From the NCBI RefSeq assembly GCF_027594865.1, contig NZ_CP089391.1, forward strand, positions 2,572,501 through 2,636,500: a stretch of 64,000 nucleotides of DNA. The letters are read 5' to 3'. The position numbers were made by a program, and so were the translations under genes. The notes beneath the pieces are model-generated. The model searched no databases and had not been told where the DNA came from. It worked only from the letters and a program-made list of their open reading frames with translations. Each line of letters begins with the position of its first letter. The first letter of the stretch is position 1. This DNA comes from Bradyrhizobium xenonodulans. Its GTDB lineage: Bacteria > Pseudomonadota > Alphaproteobacteria > Rhizobiales > Xanthobacteraceae. Positions 28,527-36,194 of the stretch are shown here, one piece after another.

Positions 28527-29545
28527 CACGCCACCGCCAGTGCGCGCGGATCAGCCGGCGCGGAGACGCCGTCATAGAGGCCGGCGATGCGGGCGCGCTG
28601 GGTCACCATCGCCAGCACGGAGTCGAGTGCGGGTGTGGCGATCCCCGTGAGACGGCCCATCTCCTGCACCACGGTGACGAGCGGGTCGATCTCCATCGGA
28701 CGGCCGCGCTCGAGATCCTGGAGCATCGAGGTCTTGTGCGCGCCGACCTTGCGGGCGCCTTCGATGCGGCGCTCGACATCGACGCGGAACTTGACCCCGA
28801 ACGTCTCCGCGATCGCCTGCGTCTCCACCATGATCGCGCGTGACAGCGCGCGCGTCGAGGGATCGGTGCAGATCACGTCGAGCGTTGCATGGGTCAGCGC
28901 GCTGATCGGGTTGAAGCAGACATTGCCCCAGAGCTTCAGCCAGATCTCGTCGCGGATGCGGTCGAGCACCGGCGCCTTCAGTCCGGCCGCGACGAAGAGA
29001 TCGGCGAGGCGCTGGACGTCGGACGTGATCTCGCCGGAGGGCTCGCCGAGCGGAAAATTGTTGCCGTAGACGTGCCGGATCACGCCGGGCGCCTCGATCT
29101 CGGTGGCGGGATAGACGATGCAGCCGATGGCCCGCTCGGCGCCGATCTCGCGCCATTGCCGTCCGCCGGGGTCGATGCTCTCGAGCGTCGAATTCTCGTG
29201 TTGGCCGCCGTGCTTGTAGAAATACCAATAGGGAATGCCGTTGACGGCGGTGACGATGCGAGTGTGCGGCCCGAGCAGGGGCTGCATCTTCTCGATCACG
29301 CCGGTGATCGAATGCGCCTTCAGCGTGATGATGATGTAGTCCTGCACGAAGAGTTCGGCAGGATCGTCGGTGCAGCGCGGATGCACGGTGTGCGTCTCCT
29401 CGCCTGCGAGCAGCGTCAGACCGCGCTCGCGCATCGCGGCGAGGTGGGCGCCGCGTGCGATCAGGCTGACGTCGGCGCCAGCACGCGCGAGCTGAACCCC
29501 GAGATATCCGCCGATGGCGCCGGCGCCGTAGATGCAGATCTTCAT
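28526..29545 (-). CDS. PanE/ApbA-family 2-oxoacid reductase; candidate oxalyl-CoA reductase
   Basis: A 339-residue NADP-dependent reductase, longer than typical ketopantoate reductase (about 300). The Rossmann motif GAGAIGGYLG is at residues 7-16. The conserved catalytic Lys lies in DEIWLKLWGNVCFNP near residues 203-217, and NGIPYWYFYKHGG marks a subfamily distinct from housekeeping PanE. A PanE homologue, PanE2, acts as oxalyl-CoA reductase in Methylobacterium extorquens. Given the oxalate genes on either side and gcl-hyi-glxR downstream in the window, the same role is attractive here, but it is inference. The upstream region lacks the 17-bp oxalate operator. Confidence 0.85.
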   Translation of the reverse strand: MKICIYGAGAIGGYLGVQLARAGADVSLIARGAHLAAMRERGLTLLAGEETHTVHPRCTDDPAELFVQDYIIITLKAHSITGVIEKMQPLLGPHTRIVTAVNGIPYWYFYKHGGQHENSTLESIDPGGRQWREIGAERAIGCIVYPATEIEAPGVIRHVYGNNFPLGEPSGEITSDVQRLADLFVAAGLKAPVLDRIRDEIWLKLWGNVCFNPISALTHATLDVICTDPSTRALSRAIMVETQAIAETFGVKFRVDVERRIEGARKVGAHKTSMLQDLERGRPMEIDPLVTVVQEMGRLTGIATPALDSVLAMVTQRARIAGLYDGVSAPADPRALAVA

Positions 29546-29644
29546 GAAATCCTCGCGGGTGACCTGAATTTTGGGACGAAAGATCCGGTCCGGCTCGGAA
29601 GGATCCGAGCCGGGGCCGGTAGTCGCAGGGGAAGGGTTGCCGCT

Positions 29645-29671
29645 CTGAAGCGCGATGAGATCGCGCTTCAG
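29645..29671. terminator. Strong hairpin after the CBS-domain gene
   Basis: A 12-bp perfect stem (CTGAAGCGCGAT at 29645-29656 with ATCGCGCTTCAG at 29660-29671) and a 3-nt loop lies 9 bp past the CBS-gene stop. It lacks a long T-run. It probably ends or stabilises the CBS transcript. The rest of the 135-bp gap shows nothing else. Confidence 0.55.
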
Positions 29672-29680
29672 GTCATTGCT

Positions 29681-30109
29681 TTAGGCCGCTGCTTGCGGCG
29701 TGCCGTTGATCGCCTCGTCCATGGCAGCGGCGATGTCGCGCATGCTGATGACGGAGACGAGGCTGTAATCGTCGATCACGGGCAGGTGCCGGATGTGATT
29801 GCGGTTCATCAGGTGCCGGACGTGCTCGATCGTGTCGGTCGAGGCGCAGGAGACGAGCTGCTGCACCGAAACGAGCTGCGAGACCTTCACGTTGACCGCA
29901 TTCGCACCATGCTCGGCGACCGCGCGCACCACGTCGCGCTCGGTGAACATGCCGACCGCAGTGTTGCCCTCGGAACGGACCACGTCCTTGACCACCAGCG
30001 CGCTGATGTTGTTGGCCCGCATCAGCTTGGCGGCGATACCCACCGTTTCGTTCATTCGCACCGTGACAACGCGCGGTGTCTTCTTGCGCAGAATGTCTCC
30101 GACCAGCAT
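29681..30109 (-). CDS. Tandem CBS-domain protein under the oxalate operator
   Basis: A 142-residue protein made only of two CBS motifs (about 5-60 and 72-130), with typical GMFTERDVVRAVAEHG and LPVIDDYSLVSVISMRDI blocks. CBS pairs bind adenylates such as AMP, ATP or NADH and act as energy sensors. ATG at 30109 has a GGGAGG ribosome site. A longer frame to 30172 would run through the operator and is unlikely. The 17-bp motif at 30144-30160 lies 34 bp upstream, tying this gene to the antiporter, oxc and ligase genes. Its target is unknown. Confidence 0.88.
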   Translation of the reverse strand: MLVGDILRKKTPRVVTVRMNETVGIAAKLMRANNISALVVKDVVRSEGNTAVGMFTERDVVRAVAEHGANAVNVKVSQLVSVQQLVSCASTDTIEHVRHLMNRNHIRHLPVIDDYSLVSVISMRDIAAAMDEAINGTPQAAA

Positions 30110-30143
30110 TGCAACCTCCCTAGGGTGAATGACGGATGAAGTG

Positions 30144-30160
30144 TGGTATACATAATGCCA
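30144..30160 (-). promoter_or_regulatory. Oxalate-regulon operator site a (CBS gene)
   Basis: TGGTATACATAATGCCA, 14 of 16 defined positions matching the consensus TGGYATACCANATGCCA derived from six sites in the window. It lies 34 bp upstream of the CBS-gene ATG, where a bound repressor would block transcription or initiation. Confidence 0.75.
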
Positions 30161-30240
30161 ATCGTCAAGCATTGGATTTGGCGGATCCGAAAAATCTTGC
30201 GGCAGTGATGCTGACGTTTGCGCGGCTTCGATTGGGCCAA

Positions 30241-30268
30241 AAGAAAAGGGCGCATCGCTGCGCCCCTT
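30241..30268 (-). terminator. Intrinsic terminator after the first antiporter gene
   Basis: On the minus strand a 7-bp GC stem (GGGGCGCA/TGCGCCC core, plus-strand arms 30248-30254 and 30259-30265) with a TCGC-type loop is followed by TTTTCTTTT. This is a good rho-independent terminator about 28-50 bp past the antiporter stop. Confidence 0.75.
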
Positions 30269-30295
30269 CCCAATCGTACCTCGGCGTGTGGTGGC

Positions 30296-31618
30296 TTACG
30301 CCGTCTCGGTCTTGGCGTTACCCGTTGCGGTTTCGGCGCTCTCGGCTTCCTTGCCGAGGATGAAGGAGCGGCGCAGCGGCTTGATCACGAACAACGCCAT
30401 CAGCGCCGCGGTCGCGTTCAGGGCCACTGCCACCACGAACACGGCCTTCCAGCCATACGTGGTCGAGATCACGCTCGCGAGCGGGACGAGCAGGGATGCG
30501 GTGCCCTTCGCGGTGTAGAGCATGCCGTTGTTGGTGGTCGCGAATTTCGAGCCGAAGGTGTCGCCGCAAGTCGCGGGGAACAGCGAATAGATCTCGCCGA
30601 ACACGCCGAAATACACCGCGGTCGCGAGCACGAAGACGACGGGCACGTGACCGTAGGCCGAGAGCGTCAGGAGCATCACCGCAGCGGTGCCGAAGGCGAT
30701 GAACATGGTGTGCTCGCGGCCGATCGTGTCGGAGACAAAGCCGAAGAACGGACGTCCGAAGCCGTCGAAGATGCGGTCGAGCGAGATCGCGAACGTCAAT
30801 GCCGCCATCTGGAAGCCGGCGAGCGTGACCGGTGTGTCGGCGATCTTGAAGTCGTGCGCGATCGGGGCGATCTGCGCCGCGGTCATCAGGCCGCCGGAGG
30901 CGACCATGACGAAGACGAGATACATCACCCAGAAAATAGGGGTTCGCAGCACCTGCGGCGGGGTGAAGTCGATCTTGGTCTGCGGCAGATTGAGCTGCTT
31001 CTTCTTCGGCGGGATCGAGACCCGCGGCGGCTGGATGAAGAAGGCGAGCACGAACACGATCAGGCCCTGGCCGATGCCGAAGGTGAGGAACGCGTGCTGG
31101 TAGCCGCTCGATGCGATCATGGTCGCGATCGGCACGATGGTGAGCGCGGCGCCTGCGCCGAAGCCTGCGGCGGTCGCGCCGGCGGCGAGGCCGCGGCGGT
31201 CCGGAAACCACTTCAGCGCATTGCCGACGCAGGTGCCGTAGACCGCGCCCGCTCCCATGCCGCCGATGACCGCCGCCGTGTAGAGCAGGGCAAGGCTGTC
31301 GGCGTAGGAGTTGAGAATCCAGGACAGCGCGATCATGACGCCGCCGAACATGATGACGATGCGCGGGCCGTATTTGTCGACGAACCAGGCCTCGACCGGC
31401 ACCAGCCAAGTCTCGGTAACGACGAAGACGGTGAAAGCGAGCTGGATCGCGGCGCGTCCCCAATGGTGCGCATGATCGATCGGATCGACGAACAGCGTCC
31501 AGCCGTATTGCAGATTGGCGATCATCGCCATGCAGACGATGCCCATCACGAGCTGGAGCCAACGGAAACCGGTGCGAAGAGGCGCGGCCGTGACGGCGCC
31601 ATCCGTGCTGGAAATCAT
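30296..31618 (-). CDS. Oxalate/formate antiporter paralogue 1 (OxlT family, MFS)
   Basis: A 440-residue major-facilitator transporter with 12 membrane segments. The OxlT family exchanges extracellular oxalate for intracellular formate or takes up related acids. Family motifs shared with the second copy include ANLQYGWTLFVDPI, FVVTETWLVPVEAWFVDKYG, YGTCVGNALKWFPDRRGLAAG and GEIYSLFPATCGDTFGSKFATTN. ATG at 31618 follows a GGGAGG ribosome site. Site b lies about 99 bp upstream. It has a longer, serine/glutamate-rich C-terminal tail than its paralogue. Transport direction and substrate are inferred from family and context. Confidence 0.9.
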   Translation of the reverse strand: MISSTDGAVTAAPLRTGFRWLQLVMGIVCMAMIANLQYGWTLFVDPIDHAHHWGRAAIQLAFTVFVVTETWLVPVEAWFVDKYGPRIVIMFGGVMIALSWILNSYADSLALLYTAAVIGGMGAGAVYGTCVGNALKWFPDRRGLAAGATAAGFGAGAALTIVPIATMIASSGYQHAFLTFGIGQGLIVFVLAFFIQPPRVSIPPKKKQLNLPQTKIDFTPPQVLRTPIFWVMYLVFVMVASGGLMTAAQIAPIAHDFKIADTPVTLAGFQMAALTFAISLDRIFDGFGRPFFGFVSDTIGREHTMFIAFGTAAVMLLTLSAYGHVPVVFVLATAVYFGVFGEIYSLFPATCGDTFGSKFATTNNGMLYTAKGTASLLVPLASVISTTYGWKAVFVVAVALNATAALMALFVIKPLRRSFILGKEAESAETATGNAKTETA

Positions 31619-31716
31619 CAAGAACCTCCCGATGCGCTTGTCTGGTCGACACCGGTTGCAAGATGACCTGATGTCGCAAATGTTGTGGCTTATCGTCGCA
31701 AGCGTGGCGGGGAGCT

Positions 31717-31733
31717 TGGTATACCATATTCCA
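31717..31733 (-). promoter_or_regulatory. Oxalate-regulon operator site b (antiporter 1)
   Basis: TGGTATACCATATTCCA, with the perfect inner palindrome TGGTATACCA and one mismatch in the distal half-site. It is 99 bp upstream of the antiporter 1 start, within the 260-bp gap between the two antiporter genes. Confidence 0.75.
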
Positions 31734-31813
31734 GAAAGCAAGCCCTATCTCGGCCACCCCGCGACAAAATGTGCGGTTCCATGGAGCCGGTGGCGATCGC
31801 AGAGCCTTCGTGT

Positions 31814-31846
31814 CAAACGAAAACGCCCGGCCGTGAGGCCGGGCGT
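31814..31846 (-). terminator. Intrinsic terminator after the second antiporter gene
   Basis: A 10-bp stem, ACGCCCGGCC at 31823-31832 with GGCCGGGCGT at 31837-31846 and a 4-nt loop, is followed on the minus strand by TTTTCGTTTG. It separates antiporter 2 from antiporter 1, which therefore has its own promoter near site b. Confidence 0.82.
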
Positions 31847-31878
31847 CGTTGTTGGGGTCGCTCGCGGTGAAGCGCGGG

Positions 31879-33165
31879 TCAGACGGTCGATTTGGCGACC
31901 ACGACCTTGCGCCAGGGCTTGAGCACCGCGATCGCCAGCGCCGAGGCCAGGATGTTGGCGCCGGCCGCGATGATGAACACGCTGTCCCAGGTGCCCGACG
32001 ATTGCTGCATGTAGTTGGCGATCGGGACCAGCAGCGCGGCGGTGCCCTTTGCGGTGTAGAGCAGGCCCGCATTGGTGGTCGCGAACTTGGCGCCGAACGT
32101 GTCGGTGCAGGTCGAGGGGAACAGCGAGTAGATCTCACCCCAGGCGAAGAACACGAAGCCCGAGAGCAGCACGAACCAGAGAGGATCGTGGCCCCAGAGG
32201 TAGAGCATCCAGATGCCGACGCCTTCCATGCCGAAGGCGATGAACATCGTGTTCTCGCGGCCGATCATGTCGGAGATCCAGCCGAAGAACGGACGCGTCA
32301 GGCCGTTGAGCACACGGTCGATCGTGGCCGCGAAGGTCACCGCGGTCATCGTCACCGCCATCAGCGTGACCGGCACGTTGTCGACCTTCCAGTCGGCCGC
32401 GATCGGCTTCAGGTTGGCCGTCACCATCAGGCCGCCGGCGCCGACGATCACGAACATGAAGTACATCAGCCAGAAGATCGGCTGACGCAGCACTTCGGTC
32501 GGCTGATAGTTGCGGCGGGTCTGCAGCAGGTTGGCATTCGCCACCACGTTCGGCACCTGGCCCGCTTTCGGCGACAGCAGGAAGAAGGCGAGGATGCAGA
32601 TGATGATGCCTTGTCCGAGGCCGAAATAGAGGAAGGTGGTCTGGAAGCCACTGTCCTTGATCATGGCCTGGATCGGCGCGACGGTCAGTGCGGAGCCTGC
32701 ACCGAAGCCCGCGGCCGTGATGCCGGCGGCAAGACCGCGCTTGTCAGGAAACCATTTCAGCGCGTTGCCGACGCAGGTGCCGTAGACGCCGCCGGCGCCG
32801 ATGCCCGCGACGATCATGCCGAGATAATAGCCGTTGAGCGTGGTGGCCTGCGCGTTGATCGCCCAGCCGATGGCGCAGAGCACGCCGCCGACCAGCACGA
32901 CGATGCGCGGGCCGTATTTGTCGACGAACCATCCTTCGATCGGCACGAGCCAGGTCTCGAACAGGACGAAGAGCGTAAAGGCCCACTGGATCGACGCGCG
33001 ATCCCAGCCGAACTTCTTCTGGATGTCGGGGACGAAGAACGTCCAGCCGTATTGGTAGTTGGCGATCATCACCATCGCGCCTACACCGATCGCCAATTGC
33101 GCCCAGCGATACGTGTCGCTAACGCGCGCGGCTGTAGGGGCCGTTGCCTGCACCATGTCCGTCAT
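31879..33165 (-). CDS. Oxalate/formate antiporter paralogue 2 (OxlT family, MFS)
   Basis: A 428-residue, 12-span transporter clearly paralogous to the neighbour at 30296 (shared ANYQYGWTFFVPDI, ETWLVPIEGWFVDKYGPRIV, YGTCVGNALKWFPDKRGLAAG, GEIYSLFPSTCTDTFGAKFATTN). It has its own operator (site c, 52 bp upstream) and its own terminator, so the two copies are separate units under one regulator. The duplicate may differ in affinity or in substrate, for example oxalate against glyoxylate or glycolate; this cannot be read from sequence. Confidence 0.92.
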   Translation of the reverse strand: MTDMVQATAPTAARVSDTYRWAQLAIGVGAMVMIANYQYGWTFFVPDIQKKFGWDRASIQWAFTLFVLFETWLVPIEGWFVDKYGPRIVVLVGGVLCAIGWAINAQATTLNGYYLGMIVAGIGAGGVYGTCVGNALKWFPDKRGLAAGITAAGFGAGSALTVAPIQAMIKDSGFQTTFLYFGLGQGIIICILAFFLLSPKAGQVPNVVANANLLQTRRNYQPTEVLRQPIFWLMYFMFVIVGAGGLMVTANLKPIAADWKVDNVPVTLMAVTMTAVTFAATIDRVLNGLTRPFFGWISDMIGRENTMFIAFGMEGVGIWMLYLWGHDPLWFVLLSGFVFFAWGEIYSLFPSTCTDTFGAKFATTNAGLLYTAKGTAALLVPIANYMQQSSGTWDSVFIIAAGANILASALAIAVLKPWRKVVVAKSTV

Positions 33166-33216
33166 AAAGCCTCCCGTGGCGCCTCTAATTTTTCTGCGAG
33201 CGCTGGAGAGGCATTC

Positions 33217-33233
33217 TTGTATGCATTATGCCA
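33217..33233 (-). promoter_or_regulatory. Oxalate-regulon operator site c (antiporter 2)
   Basis: TTGTATGCATTATGCCA: the distal half-site ATGCCA is intact and the proximal half is degenerate. It lies 52 bp upstream of the antiporter 2 ATG, the same distance class as sites d and e. Confidence 0.65.
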
Positions 33234-33315
33234 AGCTTCAAGCGCTGGTCCGGCCACCGTGCGCAAATGCCGCAGGTCCTTCCCCGGTTGCGGCTGTGAC
33301 TCGGGACAGCACAAG

Positions 33316-33343
33316 TAGAAATGGCCCCGTCGTGCGGGGCCAT
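33316..33343 (-). terminator. Intrinsic terminator after the 45-residue gene
   Basis: ATGGCCCCG (33321-33329) pairs with CGGGGCCAT (33335-33343) around a 5-nt loop; on the minus strand the stem is followed by TTTCTAC. It closes the small gene as a single unit before the antiporter 2 promoter. Between the hairpin and the small-gene stop there is only a GC-rich stretch with no gene. Confidence 0.65.
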
Positions 33344-33411
33344 TCATCAAAAGTAGCATGTTGACGGTTCTGAAACCGGCGCCACGTTCCCGCGGCGCGG
33401 GAACCGCCTGC

Positions 33412-33549
33412 TTACAGGCCGAAACGCGGCAGGTCGCCGTTGTGATTCGAGATCTCGGCGCTCGCCATCAGAAAGCGGTCGACCGCGGCCATGAAGCGGG
33501 TGAACAGCGAGGCGGAGGGGGCGAGGGCGACAGAAGCGGACTTGGACAT
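33412..33549 (-). CDS. 45-residue protein under the oxalate operator
   Basis: A short ORF starting MSKSASVALAPSASLFTRFM and ending ISNHNGDLPRFGL, preceded by a good AAAGGAAA ribosome site and followed by an intrinsic terminator. The middle (about residues 14-30) can form an amphipathic helix; there is no signal peptide or cysteine. Site d lies 57 bp upstream, so it is expressed with the oxalate genes. It is a monocistronic, separately terminated miniprotein. It could act on a transporter or enzyme of the pathway, but no function is known. Confidence 0.7.
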   Translation of the reverse strand: MSKSASVALAPSASLFTRFMAAVDRFLMASAEISNHNGDLPRFGL

Positions 33550-33605
33550 CGGAATTTCCTTTCTTGAGACGGTCAGTCTTGCTGTCTCATTTCGAAAGGC
33601 AATCT

Positions 33606-33622
33606 ATGTATACCAGATGCCA
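33606..33622 (-). promoter_or_regulatory. Oxalate-regulon operator site d (45-residue gene)
   Basis: ATGTATACCAGATGCCA, matching the consensus in TATACCA and ATGCCA. It lies 57 bp before the ATG of the 45-residue gene. The remaining 220 bp up to the Hsp70-like gene show no other feature. Confidence 0.7.
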
Positions 33623-33842
33623 CTGTCTACGTATGTCATTGCATAGCAGCATGCGCACTCCCGCATTGCAGCATGGTGCCGGGTTAATGAGGCCGTTTCG
33701 GGCCTGGAATGACACCAGGGCGCTACTGAAACGGCGTAGCGGCGCGAATTTGGGCAGAATCACCGGGAATCCGGGTCTTGGCAGGGCCAGGCAAAGCCGT
33801 TAGTGGTCTGCCCCCTTTTCCAATCATCTGTCAGAGTGGTTC

Positions 33843-35174
33843 ATGTCGAGCGCCTCGCCCGCCGTCTCGATCGGCATCGATTTTGGGACCAGCAATACGG
33901 TCGTCGCCCTCGCGGCGGACGACCGCCGGGTCGAGGCCATCCGCTTCGACCATGGCGGCCAGCGCCACAGCACCTATGTGTCGGCCTTGTGCTTCTGGGA
34001 GGACCGGCCGGGGGCCGGCGCCCAGGCCGAGGGCGGCCCGTGGGCGATCGAGCAGTTCCTCGAAGGCCGCCACGTCTACCGCTTCCTCCAGTCCTTCAAG
34101 ACCTTTGCGGCGAGTTCGAGCTTCAACACCACCCAGGTGTTCCGGCAGCGCTTCAAGTTCGAGGACATCCTGGCGGCGTTCCTGCGGACGCTGGCGCGCC
34201 ATGGTGGCGACAAATTCGGCTTCGAGACGTCGACCATCACGGTCGGCCGCCCGGTGCGCTTCGCCGGCGGCAATCCCGACGAAGCGCTGGCGATGCAGCG
34301 CTATCGGGCCGCGTTCGAGCGCTTGGGAGCCGGCCATGCGCGCTATGTCTACGAGCCCGTCGGCGCGGCGTTCTCCTTCGCCCGCAGGCTCGAGCGCGAC
34401 GCCACCGTGCTGGTTGCGGATTTCGGCGGCGGCACCAGCGATTTCTCCGTGATGCGCTTTTCGCGCGCGGGCGGCGTGTTGCGCGCCGAGCCGCTTGGAC
34501 ACGCCGGCATCGGCATCGCCGGCGACACGTTCGACTACCGCATCGTCGACCATGTCGTCTCGCCGCGGCTCGGCAAGGGCTCCAGCTTCCGCTCGTTCGA
34601 CAAGGTGTTGCCGGTGCCGAGCGGCCACTACACCAACCTCGCGCGCTGGCATCAGCTCGCGATGATGAAGAGCAATGGCGATTTGCGCGAGCTCCGCGAA
34701 CTCGCGCGCACCGCGCTGAAGCCGGAGCTGCTTGAGGATTTCATCACCATCGTCGATCTCGATCTCGGCTTCTCGCTGTACCGCGCGGTGTCCGACGCCA
34801 AGGTCGCGCTGTCGGCGCAGGATCAGGTGGACTTCCGCTTTCGGGGCGGCGGGGTCGACATCGGTTCGACCATCACGCGGAAGAACTTCGAAACCTGGAT
34901 TGCCGACGATATCGCCCGGCTGGGGGCCACCGTCGACAAGGTGCTGGGCGAAGCCGGCATCACCGCGCGCGAGGTGGAGAAGGTGTTTTTGACCGGCGGC
35001 ACGTCGTTCGTGCCTGCAGTGCGAAAACTGTTCGCCGAGCGGTTCGGCAATGAACGGCTGATGTCGGGCGACCAGTTCGAGTCGATCGCCTACGGTCTCG
35101 CTTTGATCGGACACAGTCCCGACCCGGACCGCTGGACCGCAAGCGGCGGGCTCGAGTCGAAGCAGGGCGCCTAG
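33843..35174 (+). CDS. Hsp70-like ATPase of the YegD type, lacking a substrate-binding domain
   Basis: A 443-residue actin-fold protein. ATP-site motifs are seen in order: GIDFGTSNTVVAL (phosphate 1, residues 11-23), LVADFGGGTSDFSV (phosphate 2, near 196-209) and VFLTGGTSFVPAVRKLF (adenosine, near 382-398). The protein ends shortly after the nucleotide-binding domain, so there is no peptide-binding domain or EEVD-type tail, as in E. coli YegD (about 450 residues). Its clients are unknown. It stands alone, with a convergent GntR gene 26 bp downstream. Confidence 0.9.
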   Translation: MSSASPAVSIGIDFGTSNTVVALAADDRRVEAIRFDHGGQRHSTYVSALCFWEDRPGAGAQAEGGPWAIEQFLEGRHVYRFLQSFKTFAASSSFNTTQVFRQRFKFEDILAAFLRTLARHGGDKFGFETSTITVGRPVRFAGGNPDEALAMQRYRAAFERLGAGHARYVYEPVGAAFSFARRLERDATVLVADFGGGTSDFSVMRFSRAGGVLRAEPLGHAGIGIAGDTFDYRIVDHVVSPRLGKGSSFRSFDKVLPVPSGHYTNLARWHQLAMMKSNGDLRELRELARTALKPELLEDFITIVDLDLGFSLYRAVSDAKVALSAQDQVDFRFRGGGVDIGSTITRKNFETWIADDIARLGATVDKVLGEAGITAREVEKVFLTGGTSFVPAVRKLFAERFGNERLMSGDQFESIAYGLALIGHSPDPDRWTASGGLESKQGA

Positions 35175-35199
35175 CCCTCGTTCACAGTTCGAAGCACCG

Positions 35200-36108
35200 T
35201 TACGCTGCGCCGATCGAGAGAGGGCGTTGGAGGTGACGCGTCATCAGCGCGGCTGCCTCGACGTAGCGGCCGGATTCCAGAACGTCCAATAGCCGCAGAT
35301 GCTCCGCGATGTGGCGGCGCATGCCGTTCCGGTCGGCGAAGCTACGATAGGCGAAGAGCCGCCGGATCGAATTCACGCGCCGCAGCGATTCGACGAAGAA
35401 CGGATTGCCGGCGCCGCGGGCGATCTCCTCGTGAAATTCACAGCCGAATTGATAGACCTCGCCGATCGTCATCTTCTCGAGCTCGCCGGCCAGAATCCGC
35501 TCCTGGCGCTGGCGCAGGCGCGTGATCACCTCGAGCCCGAGCTGGTAGCCCGGCTGCATGATTGCCGCCGGCTCGATCACTGTGCGGAACGCTGCGACCT
35601 GGGTCTGCGCTTCAGGGCTCAACACCGTCTCGGTAAAGCGCCAGCCATAGCCGGGCAGGCGCGCGATCCAGCCCTCGACCGCGATGCGGTCGAGCAGGCG
35701 CTGCAATTCGGTCCGGCTCAGCGCGTAGCGGCGCATCAGCTCGGCTTCGGTGACGTCGGTGGGCAGCCGCCGGGCGAGCAGGTCGGCCGCGACGGCGGCG
35801 TAGGATTTTTCCGCGCGGTTCACCGCCGCGATTGCGGATCGCGCAGCGCCGGTGCCGGGGCTTCTGGTCAGCACGAAGCCGCGGTTCGGCTCGCCGCGCG
35901 CGAACCCTGCAGCCTCGAGCGCCTTCAAGCCCTGCCGGATCGGAGCGCGTGACACGTCGAGCGCATCGGCAAGCCTTTGCTCGATGAGCCGGTCGCCCGC
36001 CTTCATGCCGTCCCGTCTGGCCAAGGCCAGGATGAGGCCGGCCAGATGTTCTCCGCGATCCGAACCGTTGCCGGCCGAGCGGTTTCGGGAGGAGTCTGAA
36101 GCGGGCAT
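35200..36108 (-). CDS. GntR-family (FCD) regulator with a second helix-turn-helix
   Basis: A 302-residue regulator starting at ATG 36108. Residues about 15-80 form a GntR winged helix (MKAGDRLIEQRLADALDVSRAPIRQGLKALEAAGF). Unusually, a second winged-helix-like stretch follows (about 105-165: ADLLARRLPTDVTEAELMRR, then RTELQRLLDRIAVEGWI). The C-terminal FCD effector domain (about 175-295) has the metal-site residues FHEEIARGAGN and HIAEHLRLLDVL. It is divergent from the HMGL cluster, with an ATTGTT-N9-AACAAT dyad between them, so it probably represses that cluster in response to its substrate. Confidence 0.87.
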   Translation of the reverse strand: MPASDSSRNRSAGNGSDRGEHLAGLILALARRDGMKAGDRLIEQRLADALDVSRAPIRQGLKALEAAGFARGEPNRGFVLTRSPGTGAARSAIAAVNRAEKSYAAVAADLLARRLPTDVTEAELMRRYALSRTELQRLLDRIAVEGWIARLPGYGWRFTETVLSPEAQTQVAAFRTVIEPAAIMQPGYQLGLEVITRLRQRQERILAGELEKMTIGEVYQFGCEFHEEIARGAGNPFFVESLRRVNSIRRLFAYRSFADRNGMRRHIAEHLRLLDVLESGRYVEAAALMTRHLQRPLSIGAA

Positions 36109-36149
36109 GGCGGCGACCCAAAATTCTAGCTTGACAGACCGTACCACTA

Positions 36150-36170
36150 ATTGTTCTTTAATGCAACAAT
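36150..36170. promoter_or_regulatory. Dyad between the GntR gene and the HMGL-type cluster
   Basis: ATTGTT (36150-36155) and AACAAT (36165-36170) form an inverted repeat with a 9-bp spacer in the 86-bp gap between divergent genes. A TTGACA that could be a -35 element begins at 36131. This is the obvious place for the adjacent GntR regulator to bind. It differs from the oxalate operator. Confidence 0.5.
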
Positions 36171-36194
36171 ATACAATCCTGGGAGGGATTGCCG

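Noticed and set aside
34000..35170. Possibility that the Hsp70-like gene is a truncated DnaK
   Set aside because: Length and ends agree with intact YegD-type proteins, and no remnant of a peptide-binding domain follows.
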